Origin: JAVVHH01 sp965276815
GTDB taxonomy: Bacteria > Pseudomonadota > Alphaproteobacteria > Acetobacterales > Acetobacteraceae
DNA: 64,000 bases
Direction of reading: 5' to 3'
Assembly: GCA_965276815.1 (NCBI GenBank)
Contig: CBDIBE010000009.1
Coordinates: 532,587 to 596,586 of the forward strand
The notes below the pieces were generated by a model, which was not told where the DNA came from, did not search any database, and worked only from the letters and a program-made list of their open reading frames with translations. Positions 7,725 through 16,591 of the stretch are shown here, piece by piece (positions within the stretch are counted from its first letter, which is position 1; the number at the start of each line of letters is the position of its first letter). The position numbers and the translations under genes were made by a program.

Positions 7725-9331
7725 TGGACATACGGACTGAAACGCATTGGCACCGCCAAATCAGCTGCTACGCGGACCGGCCGCCCACCGTCGATGCCGC
7801 CTTCCGCGCTGCTGCCGCGGCGGCCCCGCAAGCCGAGGCGGTGGTGGAGGGCGCGACCCGGTATAGTTTTGCGAAGCTGGACGCGTTGGTGGACCGCCTG
7901 GCCGGCGGCCTGTGGGCGCGCGGCGTTCGCCAAGGCGACCGGGTGGCCGTATTCCTGGGCAACGGATCTGAGGCCAGCCTGTGCGTGCTGGGGATTGCGC
8001 GCCTGGGCGCCGTGCTTGTGCCCGTGGGCTCACGCCTTCGGCGCCCGGAGCTGGAATACGTGCTCCAAGACGCGGAGCCGGCCGCGCTGATCTACGACGC
8101 GGAGCTCGCGGCGGAGCTGCCATCCGACGACGTGGCGCCCGGGCCGGCGATGCGCTTCCGCGTCGGCGGACCGGACAGGGCCGCCGACGCATTCGAGGCT
8201 TTGCTGCAGGAGGGTGACGCCGCTCCGGCGGCCATGGTGGGGGAGGATGACCTGTTCGGCATTCTCTACACCTCCGGTACGACCGGCAAGCCGAAGGGCG
8301 CCATGCTGACCCATCTTGGGGCCGTGCACTCCGCCCTGCATTGGCGCGAATGTCTCGGCTTCCAGCCCGGCGAAGTTTCAGTGCTGTGCATTCCGTGGTC
8401 GCATGTCGCCGGGCTGTGCGGCGCGGTGCTGCCGATTTTGTTCGTGTCGGGACGGCTGATCGTGGTGCGCAACTTCGCTCGCCGCGCCTTCCTGGAACTG
8501 GCCGCAAGGGAGCAAATCACCCACGCGCTGATGGTGCCGGCCATGTACGGCCTGTGCCTGCTGGAGCCGGACCTAGCTTCGTTCGACCTTTCGGCGTGGC
8601 GGCTGGGCGTGTTCGGCAGTGCACCGATGCCGGAGCCGACGATCCGGCGCTTCGCCGCCGCGGTCCCGCATCTGACCATGTGCAACGCGTATGGTGCGAC
8701 GGAGACGACCTCGCCCGCCACCATCATGCCGCCGACCGCCGCCGCCGCTAACATGGACAGCATCGGCCTCGTCGTCCCTTGCGGCGATATTCGGGTCATG
8801 GATGAAGTGGGCCGCGAGTTGCCGGCGGGCGAGCAGGGCGAGTTGTGGATCGCTGGGCCGATGATCGTCCCCGGCTACTGGCGCAACAAGGCGGCTACGC
8901 AAGCCAGCTTCGTGGACGGCTATTGGAAGTCGGGAGACATCGGCTCGGTGCATGCGCAAGGCTTCGTCCGTATCGCCGACCGTAAGAAGGACATGATCAA
9001 CCGCGGGGGCTTCAAAGTCTATCCCGCCGAGGTCGAGAACGTGCTCTGCGACCAAGACGGCGTGGTCGAAGCCGCTGTGATCGGCCAGCCGGACGCCATC
9101 TTGGGCGAACGGTCGGTCGCCTACGTGCATGCCAAAGCCGCACTCTCGCCGGACGCGGTGCGCGCTTTCTGCGCCACGCGCATGGCGGACTACAAGGTGC
9201 CCGATTGGGTGGTTGTTTCCGACGAGCCTTTGCCCCGCAACGCCAATGGGAAGATTCAGAAGGATCAGCTCCGGCGCCGGGCTGTGGAAGATTTGGCCGA
9301 CGCGCCCCGTCCTGGCGCCGCGGGACGATGA
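7724..9331 (+). CDS. Acyl-CoA ligase (AMP-dependent synthetase)
   Basis: 535 residues from ATG 7724, which overlaps the stop of the remnant upstream. The frame opens at GTG 7700, but the overlap and length favour 7724. The phosphate loop YTSGTTGKPKG is at residues 182-192, followed by an NAYGATETTSP block, PGYWRNKAATQASF, the GGFKVYPAEVEN hinge and the catalytic lysine motif PRNANGKIQK near the C terminus. It is of the medium/long-chain or aryl acid CoA-ligase type. It precedes a truncated CoA-transferase by a four-base overlap. Confidence 0.9.
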   Translation: MDIRTETHWHRQISCYADRPPTVDAAFRAAAAAAPQAEAVVEGATRYSFAKLDALVDRLAGGLWARGVRQGDRVAVFLGNGSEASLCVLGIARLGAVLVPVGSRLRRPELEYVLQDAEPAALIYDAELAAELPSDDVAPGPAMRFRVGGPDRAADAFEALLQEGDAAPAAMVGEDDLFGILYTSGTTGKPKGAMLTHLGAVHSALHWRECLGFQPGEVSVLCIPWSHVAGLCGAVLPILFVSGRLIVVRNFARRAFLELAAREQITHALMVPAMYGLCLLEPDLASFDLSAWRLGVFGSAPMPEPTIRRFAAAVPHLTMCNAYGATETTSPATIMPPTAAAANMDSIGLVVPCGDIRVMDEVGRELPAGEQGELWIAGPMIVPGYWRNKAATQASFVDGYWKSGDIGSVHAQGFVRIADRKKDMINRGGFKVYPAEVENVLCDQDGVVEAAVIGQPDAILGERSVAYVHAKAALSPDAVRAFCATRMADYKVPDWVVVSDEPLPRNANGKIQKDQLRRRAVEDLADAPRPGAAGR

Positions 9332-9495
9332 GCGCCGCCATGCCCGACCATAACGACATGCTTGCCGGCATCCGGGCCCGCGACCTGACGACGATCGTGG
9401 TCGGCCCGGTGGTGACCTCGCGCCTCGCCGACTACGCTGCCGAGATCATCAAGCTCGAGCTGGCCCGGCAGGATCGACAGGCCTTGTGTCCCTAA
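9328..9495 (+). pseudogene. Family III CoA-transferase, N-terminal fragment
   Basis: A 55-residue frame starts inside the ligase stop codon (ATGA). It carries the CaiB/BaiF N-terminal pattern MLAGIRARDLTTIVVGPVVT followed by RLADYAAEIIKLE. After EIIKLE the normal family sequence (P-x-G-D-x-R) is replaced by ARQDRQALCP and a stop. About 340 residues are missing, so this is a 3'-truncated gene. The junction lies near 9460, and the GntR gene begins 42 bases downstream. Confidence 0.8.
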
Positions 9496-9536
9496 GGTTA
9501 GTTGCCACCTGAGATGCTTCCGATCAAAGGTGAGAG

Positions 9537-10319
9537 TTGAGGACGCCACAGAACCGACCGCCTGCGCCGCCGCCCAAACGCGCGGCGCAGGCGCTGTCTG
9601 CCGGCAAGCGCGCCGCGCCGGAGTTGGCCGGGGATCAGCCGCCCGGCCGCCCGGCCACGGGAAGCGCTGCAGCAGGGTCGTCCCACACACCCAGTTCGCC
9701 AGACCTGATCTTTCGCGAGATCGTGCAGGGCTTGTACAACGGGGCCTACGTGCCCGGTCAGCGGCTCGTTGAGGTGGATCTGACACAGCGCTGGGGCGTC
9801 AGCCGCGGCACGGTGCGCGAGGCGCTGAACCGGTTGGCGGCGGAGGGGATCGTCGTGCTCAACCGGCACCGCGGCGCCGCGATCCGCGTCCTGGACCGCA
9901 CGGAAATGCACGACATCCTGGCCGTGCTGGAGATGATGATCGGCATGGCGGCTCGGCTCGCCGCCCAGCGGATCCATGAGGGCACGAACCGTGCGCGCTT
10001 CACCGAACATTTCGAGGCGCTGCTCGCCTTCCGCAGCCGGCCCGACTCGTTCGAATTGCTTCAGGCGCGCAATCGCTTCTACCGGACGCTCTCCATCGTG
10101 GGCGGTAATCGGGAACTGCATGCCCTGATGAGCCGGATGCATGTCCATTTACTGCGCGTGCAGCTTCGCGCGCTGCACGTCGGCTTGATCACTGAGCGGT
10201 TCGAGGACTACGCCCGCATCGGTGATGCGGTGCTCGCCGGTGATGCGCGCCGTGCGGAGCTTGCGGCCCGCAGGCATGTCCGCGCGATGAGCGAGGTGCT
10301 GAACAGCGTGCCCACGTAG
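9537..10319 (+). CDS. GntR-family transcriptional regulator, FCD (FadR) subfamily
   Basis: 260 residues from TTG 9537, with AAGGTGAG as ribosome site. The first 50 residues are proline/alanine rich and disordered in character. The winged helix follows (LVEVDLTQRWGVSRGTVREALNRL), and then an all-helical FCD ligand domain with HDILAVLEMMIGMAARLAA. Regulators of this subfamily usually repress acid-catabolic operons and release DNA on binding an organic acid or acyl-CoA. It lies between the ligase operon and a periplasmic binding-protein gene and is the best candidate to bind the FadR-like palindrome at 3067-3077. Confidence 0.88.
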   Translation: MRTPQNRPPAPPPKRAAQALSAGKRAAPELAGDQPPGRPATGSAAAGSSHTPSSPDLIFREIVQGLYNGAYVPGQRLVEVDLTQRWGVSRGTVREALNRLAAEGIVVLNRHRGAAIRVLDRTEMHDILAVLEMMIGMAARLAAQRIHEGTNRARFTEHFEALLAFRSRPDSFELLQARNRFYRTLSIVGGNRELHALMSRMHVHLLRVQLRALHVGLITERFEDYARIGDAVLAGDARRAELAARRHVRAMSEVLNSVPT

Positions 10320-10412
10320 CGCGTGCCAATCATGCATTCGCCCCCAGGCGATTGCGCCGGTGACGGAGCAGCTCATCCTGGGTAACATCGCCGGTCAGGA
10401 AGGGGGAGGAAC

Positions 10413-11615
10413 ATGAAAATATCCACGTTTGCAACGATGCTGGTCCTTGCCGGTATGAGCCTCGCGCTCCCGGCCAAGGCGCAGGACCTCAAGCTCGGCG
10501 TCCTCACCGATCTCAGCGGCCCCTATGCCGATTCGTCGGGCCAGGGCGCGGTCGTGGCCACGCAGATGGCGGTCGAGGACATGAAGGACAAGCTCGGCAG
10601 CCGCCGGGTCGAGGTGATCAGCGCCGACCATCAGAGCAAGCCGGATGTCGGCGCCGCAATCGCCCGCAACTGGCTGGACACCCAGGGCGTTGACGCGATC
10701 CTCAACGTGCCGAACTCCGCCATCGCGCTGGCCGTGCAGACGGTGACGCGCGAGCGCAAGAAGATCTTCCTGATCACCGGGGGCGCTACCGCCGAGCTGA
10801 CCGGCAAGCAGTGCTCGCCCTATTCGGTGCAATGGACGGACGACACCTATAGCCTGTCCACCGGCACGACGCGGGCGGTCATGGAGCGGGGCGGGGCGCA
10901 GACCTGGTTTCTGATCACCGCCGACTATGCCGCCGGCTACGGGCTCGCCAGCGCCGCACGCAAGGTGATCGAGGATATGGGCGGCAAGGTGGTCGGCGAG
11001 GCCAAGCACCCGCTCGGCGCGACCGACCAGTCGTCCTTCCTGCTGGAGGCGCAGAGTTCCGGCGCGCAGGCGATCGCGCTGGCCAACGCGGGGACCGACA
11101 CGATCCTGTCGATCAAGCAGGCGCATGAATTCCACATCGGGCCGCCGTCGCAGAAGCTGGTGGCTATGGCGCTGTTCATCACCGACGTGCACAGCCTCGG
11201 GCTCGAAGCGGCGCAGGGGCTCTACTTCACCGCCGGGTTCTACTGGGACCGCAACGAGGCCAGCCGCGAGTGGTCGAAGCGCTTCTTCGCCCGGATGGGC
11301 CGCATGCCGACCCGCGAGCAGGCGGAGACCTATTCGGCGACGCATCATTATCTGCGCGCGGTGATTGCGACCGGGTCGAAGGACGCTGATACGGTCATGG
11401 CCTGGATGAAAGCGAACCCGCTCGACGATTTCTACGCCCCCGGCGCACGCATCCGCGAGGACGGCCGGCTGATCCACCCGATCTTCCTCTTTCAGGTGAA
11501 AACGCCCGAGGAATCGAAGTATCCGTGGGACTACTACAAGCTGATCACGGAGGTCAGCTCCGACCGTGCCTTCCGCCCGCTCGCCGAGGGCGGCTGTCCC
11601 TTCGTTCAACATTGA
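10413..11615 (+). CDS. ABC-type branched-chain amino acid/organic acid substrate-binding protein (LivK-like)
   Basis: 400 residues with a Sec signal peptide of about 23 residues ending ALPAKA, preceded by an AAGGGGGAGG ribosome site. The mature part begins DLKLGVLTDLSGPYAD, the hallmark of Peripla_BP_6 (type I fold) binding proteins, and ends with a conserved DRAFRPLAEGGCPF tail that has one Cys. No permease or ATPase genes are nearby. It therefore either lends specificity to a transporter elsewhere or works as a sensor. It has a paralog at 16592-17800 and remnants at 7560 and 15341, and it starts an apparent operon with the CitE-like lyase. Confidence 0.92.
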   Translation: MKISTFATMLVLAGMSLALPAKAQDLKLGVLTDLSGPYADSSGQGAVVATQMAVEDMKDKLGSRRVEVISADHQSKPDVGAAIARNWLDTQGVDAILNVPNSAIALAVQTVTRERKKIFLITGGATAELTGKQCSPYSVQWTDDTYSLSTGTTRAVMERGGAQTWFLITADYAAGYGLASAARKVIEDMGGKVVGEAKHPLGATDQSSFLLEAQSSGAQAIALANAGTDTILSIKQAHEFHIGPPSQKLVAMALFITDVHSLGLEAAQGLYFTAGFYWDRNEASREWSKRFFARMGRMPTREQAETYSATHHYLRAVIATGSKDADTVMAWMKANPLDDFYAPGARIREDGRLIHPIFLFQVKTPEESKYPWDYYKLITEVSSDRAFRPLAEGGCPFVQH

Positions 11616-11626
11616 GGAGCCCGGCC

Positions 11627-12514
11627 ATGATCTTCCGGTCCATGCTGTTCGTCCCCGGCGATAGCGAGCGCAAGCTGAGCAAGGGCGAGTCATCCCCTGC
11701 CGACGCGCTCATCCTTGACCTCGAGGACTCCGTAGCACCCGATCGGACCGCGATCGCGCGCGACATGGTGCGGGCCTACCTGCAGTCCCGGCCGGACCGC
11801 TCGAAGCAGCAGCTCTGGGTCCGCATCAACCCGCTCGCGACAGAGAAGGGACTGCCCGACCTCGCCGCCGTCGTCGCGGGCAAGCCGGACGGGATCATCC
11901 TGCCGAAAACCGATTCCGGCGCCGACATCGTGCTGCTGGACAATTATCTGACGGCGCTCGAAACCCGCGAGGGCCTCACCGTCGGCCGCATCCGCGCCAT
12001 CCCGGTCGCCACCGAGACGGCCAAAGCCGTCTTCACGCTCGGCACCTATGCCGGCACCAGCCCGCGGCTCGCCGGCATGACTTGGGGCGCGGAAGACCTG
12101 CCAGCCGCGCTCGGCGCGAGCACCAACAAGAACCCGTCCGGTGGTTACGCCTTCACCTACGAGCTGGCCCGCTCCCTCTGCCTCGCGGGCGCCGTTGCCG
12201 CCGACGTGCAGCCGCTCGACACGGTTTACGTCGACTTCCGCGACCCGGCCGGCCTCGAAGCCGACTGCAAAGCCAGCCGCCAGCTCGGCTTCACCGGGCG
12301 CATCGCCATCCATCCGGACCAGATCAAAGTCATCAACTCCGCTTACAGCCCGGACGCGGCGGAGATCGCCTACGCCCGCCGGGTCGTCGACGCGTTCGCC
12401 GCCTCGCCCGGCACCGGCGTGGTCGGGCTAGACGGCAAGATGCTCGACATGCCGCACCTCAAACAGGCCAACCGCCTGCTCGCGATGGCGGAGCTGATGG
12501 CGGCCCGCGCATGA
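11627..12514 (+). CDS. HpcH/HpaI aldolase / citrate lyase beta-like (CitE family)
   Basis: 295 residues starting at ATG 11627, 11 bases after the binding-protein stop, with GAGGAG upstream. It has the CitE/CLYBL pattern: RSMLFVPGDSERKL, ADALILDLEDSV with the metal-binding acidic residues, LWVRINPL, GIILPKTDSG and GAEDLPAALGAS. CitE-like proteins of this length that lack the other citrate lyase subunits usually cleave malyl-CoA, citramalyl-CoA or related 3-hydroxyacyl-CoAs. With the neighbouring CoA-transferase and hydratase it could form a transfer-hydrate-cleave module. Confidence 0.88.
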   Translation: MIFRSMLFVPGDSERKLSKGESSPADALILDLEDSVAPDRTAIARDMVRAYLQSRPDRSKQQLWVRINPLATEKGLPDLAAVVAGKPDGIILPKTDSGADIVLLDNYLTALETREGLTVGRIRAIPVATETAKAVFTLGTYAGTSPRLAGMTWGAEDLPAALGASTNKNPSGGYAFTYELARSLCLAGAVAADVQPLDTVYVDFRDPAGLEADCKASRQLGFTGRIAIHPDQIKVINSAYSPDAAEIAYARRVVDAFAASPGTGVVGLDGKMLDMPHLKQANRLLAMAELMAARA

Positions 12515-12519
12515 CGGAT

Positions 12520-13293
12520 TCAGCGTCCTTTGAACTGCGGCGGGCGCTTCTCGGTGAAGGCCCGCGTGCCCTCCTGCACGTCCTCGGTCCCCTGCAGGTG
12601 CCGGAGCATGATCTGCTCCAGCCGCAGCCCGGTGGCCAGGTCCAAGTCCCGGCTCCTCAGCGCCAGCTCCTTGGTCGCCTGCACCGCCAGCGGCGCGTTC
12701 GCCGCAATCCGGCGCGCGAAATCCAGGGCCGTCTCCATCAGCTTGCTCATCGGCACCACGCGGTTCACCAAACCCCAGCGTTCTGCAGTCGTGGCATCGA
12801 TCGCGTCCCCGGTCAGCAGCAGCTCCATCGCGATCGCATGCGGCAGTTGCCGGGCGAGCCGCTGCGTGCCGCCATTCGCGGCGAACACGCCCCGCTTGAC
12901 CTCAGCCACGTTGAACGTCGCGTGCTCGGCGGCGATCCGAATGTCCGTCGCCAGCATGAGGGTGACGCCGCCGCCGAGGCAATATCCGTTCACCGCCGCG
13001 ACCACCGGTTTCCAAACCTCGAGACCGCGGTTCAGCAACTGGCCCTGCTGGGTCAGCATCAGTTCGGCCAGGCTCGGCGCCGAGGGGATGAAGCTCTTCA
13101 GGTCCGCCCCGGTGGTGAACGACCGCTCGCCCGCGCCGGTGATGATGGCCACCCGGACCGCGTTGTCGTCGCGCACCTGGACCCACGCGTCCGACAGCGC
13201 CTGATAATGCTCGGCGTCCATCGCGTTGAGCCGTTCCGGCCGGTTGATCGTGATCGTGGCGATCCCGTCCTCGAGCGCAAAATCGACCGACAT
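12520..13293 (-). CDS. Enoyl-CoA hydratase/isomerase
   Basis: 257 residues, the typical crotonase length. ITINRPERLNAMD, TTGADLKSF and NGYCLGGGVTLM form the CoA pocket and oxyanion hole. The second glutamate region reads FNVAEVKRGVFAANGG, which puts Glu in an EVKRG context rather than the classic PE-x-x-x-G. The protein ends FTEKRPPQFKGR. It is convergent with the CitE-like gene (5-base gap) and divergent from the CoA-transferase at 13332. Confidence 0.9.
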   Translation of the reverse strand: MSVDFALEDGIATITINRPERLNAMDAEHYQALSDAWVQVRDDNAVRVAIITGAGERSFTTGADLKSFIPSAPSLAELMLTQQGQLLNRGLEVWKPVVAAVNGYCLGGGVTLMLATDIRIAAEHATFNVAEVKRGVFAANGGTQRLARQLPHAIAMELLLTGDAIDATTAERWGLVNRVVPMSKLMETALDFARRIAANAPLAVQATKELALRSRDLDLATGLRLEQIMLRHLQGTEDVQEGTRAFTEKRPPQFKGR

Positions 13294-13331
13294 GCTATCC
13301 GTTCCTCCCTGTTCGTACGCGAGCCTCGGCG

Positions 13332-14528
13332 ATGACGCCCCTCGCCGGCATCCGCGTGCTCGATTTGACGAAGGTGCTCGCCGGCCCCCTTTGCACGCAA
13401 TACCTGGGTGACCTCGGCGCCGAGGTGATCAAGATCGAGCCATGCCAGGTGGGCGACGACACGAGGCGCTGGCCGCCGTTCCGCGACGAGACGGGCGCAG
13501 TGTTCCTGAGCTGCAACCGCAACAAGCGCAGCCTGGCCGTGGACTTGAAGACCGAGGCGGGCCGCGCCATCGTGCTCAAGCTCGCCGCGAGCGCCGACGT
13601 GGTGATCGAGAGCTTCGGCACCGGCGTCGTGGAACGGCTCGGCATTGACGAGCCCGCCTTGCGGGCGCTGAACCAGCGGCTGATCTATTGCAGCATCTCC
13701 GGCTTTGGCCGAACCGGCCCGCTCAAGGACTCGCTCGGCTACGACGTCATCCTGCAAGCGTTCAGCGGCGTGATGGGCATGACCGGTCACGAGGGCGGCG
13801 AGCCCGTACGCAGCCCGATCTCGCCGATCGACCAGACCACCGGCCTGCATGCGCTGTCCGGTATCCTGGCCGCGCTGCTCGAGCGCGGGCGCACCGGACA
13901 GGGGACGCGGCTCGAGGTCTCGCTGTTCGAGACCGCAATGGCCTTCATGGCCTACAATTTCCAGATCTACTGGGAGAAGCGCGTGCTGCCGGAGAAATGC
14001 GGCTCCGGCCATGAGTCGCTCGTGCCGTACCAGGCGTTCGAGGCCGCCGACAAGCCGCTGCTGATCGGCGTTGCCAATGACAATCTCTGGCGCCGCTTTT
14101 GCAAGGCGGTCGACCGGCCGGAACTGGCCGAAGACGAGCGCTTCCGCACGAGCCCGGACCGGGTCAAGCATCGGGCGGAGTGCGTTGGCCTGGTGCAGGA
14201 GATCGTGCGGACCCGCCCCCGCGACCAATGGATCGCGCTGCTGACGGAGCTGGGCGTTCCCTGCGCTCCAATCAACACGGTGGCAGAGGTACTCGCGCAT
14301 CCGCACACCAAGGCGCGCGGGATCGTCCTCGATTACGATCACCCGACGCTCGGCCCGTTGCACACGATCGCGCAGCCCATCCAGTTCGGCGCCGAGCAGC
14401 GCGCCATCAAGTCGCCGCCGCCGATGCTCGGCGAGCACAGCCGCGCGGTCTTGCGCGAGCTCGGCTACGCCGACGAGGAGATCGCGGCCTTTGCGGAGTC
14501 CAGAGTGATCGTGGACGGCGCCCCATGA
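13332..14528 (+). CDS. CaiB/BaiF (family III) CoA-transferase
   Basis: 398 residues: LAGIRVLDLTKVLAGPLCTQ at the N terminus, GAEVIKIE, then SPIDQTTGLHA with the aspartate expected to form the acyl-aspartyl anhydride, and a C-terminal PPPMLGEHSRAVLREL block. It overlaps the next enoyl-CoA hydratase by four bases, so transfer of CoA to an acid is probably followed directly by a crotonase reaction. It is divergent from the hydratase at 12520 with a 38-base gap that must hold both starts. Confidence 0.92.
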   Translation: MTPLAGIRVLDLTKVLAGPLCTQYLGDLGAEVIKIEPCQVGDDTRRWPPFRDETGAVFLSCNRNKRSLAVDLKTEAGRAIVLKLAASADVVIESFGTGVVERLGIDEPALRALNQRLIYCSISGFGRTGPLKDSLGYDVILQAFSGVMGMTGHEGGEPVRSPISPIDQTTGLHALSGILAALLERGRTGQGTRLEVSLFETAMAFMAYNFQIYWEKRVLPEKCGSGHESLVPYQAFEAADKPLLIGVANDNLWRRFCKAVDRPELAEDERFRTSPDRVKHRAECVGLVQEIVRTRPRDQWIALLTELGVPCAPINTVAEVLAHPHTKARGIVLDYDHPTLGPLHTIAQPIQFGAEQRAIKSPPPMLGEHSRAVLRELGYADEEIAAFAESRVIVDGAP

Positions 14529-15304
14529 CCGAGCCGCATGTGCTGGTGCGGCGGGAGGGCGCGATCGGCCGGGTCACCCTGAACCGGCCGGATCGGCTGA
14601 ACGCGCTGACCGACGACATGCGGGCGCGGATCGCTGCCGCGTTCGCGGAGTTCCAGCACGACGCGGCGATCCGCGCCGTGATCCTCGACGCCGCCGGCGC
14701 CGGCTTCTGCGCCAGCGGTGACACCTCCAACATGGGCCGCTTCACCGCCGTATCCGGTCGCGACCGGCTGCGCAGCGCCCACCGCATGATCATCGCCATC
14801 GCGACCATCGAAAAGCCCGTCGTGGCCGCCGTGCGCGGCCCGGTGGCCGGCATCGGCTGGAGCATGGCGCTCGCCTGCGACATGGTCGTCGCGTCCGAGA
14901 CCGCCGTCTTTTCGCAAGTGTTCCGCAACGTGGGCCTCGTCCCGGACGGCGGCGCGATCTACTTCCTCACCCAGTTGCTCGGTGTGCTGCGTGCCAAGGA
15001 GCTCGTTTACACCGGCCGCAAGATGCCGGCCGCTGAAGCCGCCTCGCTCGGCCTCGTGACCCGGCTGGTGCAGGATGACCAGCTCGAGCCCGAGGCCCAT
15101 TCGCTCGCCGAGCAGATGGCCGGCGGCCCGACCTTTGCGCTCGGGGTTGCGAAGAAGATGTTCAAGGCCGTTAACACGCCCTCGCTCGAAACCTACCTCG
15201 ACATGGAGTCCTGGGCGCAGGGGATCGCGCTCATGACCGAGGACCACGCCGAAGGCATCAGTGCGTTTAAGGAGAAGCGAAAGCCGGTGTTCCAGGCTCG
15301 CTGA
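14525..15304 (+). CDS. Enoyl-CoA hydratase/isomerase
   Basis: 259 residues from ATG 14525, inside the preceding stop codon. Crotonase signatures are GRVTLNRPDRLNAL, FCASGDTSNM and VRGPVAGIGWSMALA. The active-site segment reads NVGLVPDGGAIYFL, so Asp rather than Glu occupies the second acid position. That substitution is seen in PaaG/BadI-like isomerases and ring-opening members. The tail is FKEKRKPVF. It is the second gene of a coupled transferase-hydratase pair. Confidence 0.9.
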   Translation: MTEPHVLVRREGAIGRVTLNRPDRLNALTDDMRARIAAAFAEFQHDAAIRAVILDAAGAGFCASGDTSNMGRFTAVSGRDRLRSAHRMIIAIATIEKPVVAAVRGPVAGIGWSMALACDMVVASETAVFSQVFRNVGLVPDGGAIYFLTQLLGVLRAKELVYTGRKMPAAEAASLGLVTRLVQDDQLEPEAHSLAEQMAGGPTFALGVAKKMFKAVNTPSLETYLDMESWAQGIALMTEDHAEGISAFKEKRKPVFQAR

Positions 15305-15340
15305 TCCGACCGGAATGATCGCGCACAGCTTGCAGTCGTC

Positions 15341-15530
15341 CTACGGAGCTTTGAACTCGGACGGTGACTTCACCTGGAACAGATAAACGTGGTGGGTCGC
15401 GCGCCGTCCTTGCGCGGCTTGTTTGCCCATCGCGTCCAGGACTGGAATCGTTCGGAGGAGGCGCGAGACCGGTCGATCAGGTCCCAGTAAAAGGGCGATG
15501 CTAAATGTAGCCCTTGGAGGCCGGCTGCGA
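15341..15530 (-). pseudogene. LivK-type substrate-binding protein fragment, frameshifted
   Basis: On the minus strand one frame encodes GLQGLHLASPFYWDL, matching the GLYFTAGFYWD and GLVIVEPFYWDL blocks of the two intact binding proteins. About 40 codons later a different frame encodes HHVYLFQVKSPSEFK, matching HPIFLFQVKTPEESK. The roughly 60 residues normally between these blocks are shortened, and the C-terminal tail is lost at a TAG. It is therefore a decayed, inverted third copy of the 10413/16592 family. Nothing else is recognisable in the 15305-15682 stretch. Confidence 0.7.
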
Positions 15531-15638
15531 CGGCAGCGAAGCCGCGCCGCATCGGTTGCGGTCAACGCGTTGCCTAATTTCGTCATGACGACATTTGAGT
15601 CGGGCGAGAAGTTCGTGGTACTTCCATTTGCTTATCGT

Positions 15639-15654
15639 CTGTGGTGCGGCACAG
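15639..15654. promoter_or_regulatory. Inverted repeat ahead of a GntR gene, possible autoregulatory site
   Basis: CTGTG (15639-15643) and CACAG (15650-15654) form a short inverted repeat with a 6-base spacer. It lies 29 bases before the GTG of the GntR/UTRA regulator. GntR regulators commonly bind such palindromes in front of their own gene. The repeat is short enough to be chance. Confidence 0.2.
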
Positions 15655-15682
15655 GGCGCGCTAGTTCCAGATTCAGGATTGA

Positions 15683-16444
15683 GTGGACGTGTCGAAAGAG
15701 AGCAAGCAGCAGCACCCCAAGCGGGCCGATCAGCCGGGCGCTCCGCTTCGGCCGGCAGCGCTTGCAGCGGCGCTGATGCAGGAGATCGCCGCCGGCCTCC
15801 ACCCGGTCGCGGCCCGGTTCCCGACAGAGGCGGAGTTGCAAGCGCGGTTCGGCGTCGGTCGGCACACCGTGCGTGAAGCGCTGAAGATGCTGACGGAGCA
15901 GGGCCTCGTCGGCCGGCGGCGAAAGACCGGGTCGGTCGTGCTCTCGAAAAGCCCGCTCGGCCATTACGTGCATAGCCTGCGTAATTTGCGCGGCTTGCTC
16001 GATTTCGCCCAGGACACCGTGCTCGAGATCCAGCACGAGGGCTTTCTTGCCTCAGCCGGGCAGGTGTGGCTGGAAGAGGGAAGCTGGTTCCGCATCGCTG
16101 GCTTACGCCGAACCCGGGCGGATCGGGAACCGCTCTGCTGGTCCGAGATCTTCGTGCCGCAGCACTTCGCGCCGGACCAGCTTGCGATCCGGCGTGGCGA
16201 CGCTCCGATCTATCAGGTGACGATGGATCAACATGGCCTGCGGCTTGACTATGTCGAGCAGGAGGTGAAAGCGGCCAAACTTCCTGCGTCGCTCTGCCGG
16301 TTGCTGAGGGCCAAGTCTGGCTCGGCCGCGCTGCTGGTGCGGCGGCGCTACGTTTCTCACACGGGCACGACCTTCGAGATTTCCGAAAACCTCTACCCCG
16401 CCGACCGTTACTCTGTTCGCAGCGTCATTCGCCAGCGCGACTGA
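15683..16444 (+). CDS. GntR-family transcriptional regulator, HutC/UTRA subfamily
   Basis: 253 residues from GTG 15683, five bases after AGGA. The N-terminal winged helix (FPTEAELQARFGVGRHTVREALKML) is followed by a UTRA ligand-binding fold containing WSEIFVPQHFAP and the C-terminal HTGTTFEISENLYPADRY. UTRA regulators bind small organic effectors. It is placed directly upstream of the 16592-23918 operon and is the obvious candidate to control it. Confidence 0.88.
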   Translation: MDVSKESKQQHPKRADQPGAPLRPAALAAALMQEIAAGLHPVAARFPTEAELQARFGVGRHTVREALKMLTEQGLVGRRRKTGSVVLSKSPLGHYVHSLRNLRGLLDFAQDTVLEIQHEGFLASAGQVWLEEGSWFRIAGLRRTRADREPLCWSEIFVPQHFAPDQLAIRRGDAPIYQVTMDQHGLRLDYVEQEVKAAKLPASLCRLLRAKSGSAALLVRRRYVSHTGTTFEISENLYPADRYSVRSVIRQRD

Positions 16445-16494
16445 CCGCAAGCCCGATGCGCACCGGAGCGCTTGAATTGTCCGTCTCAAACCAC

Positions 16495-16523
16495 TTGACG
16501 CTCTGAATAGTCCTCTCTATCGT
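16495..16523 (+). promoter_or_regulatory. Candidate sigma-70 promoter for the 16592 operon
   Basis: TTGACG (16495-16500) and TATCGT (16518-16523) are separated by exactly 17 bases and lie 69 bases before the binding-protein start. A TTGA-N10-TCAA repeat just upstream (about 16474-16491) could serve as an operator for the adjacent GntR protein. Confidence 0.45.
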
Positions 16524-16591
16524 TCGAACAAATGGGCCCGCCAGAAGGGCCGGATAATTGGGACTTTCAGGTCCTGTGAGGGGGACGCTTC

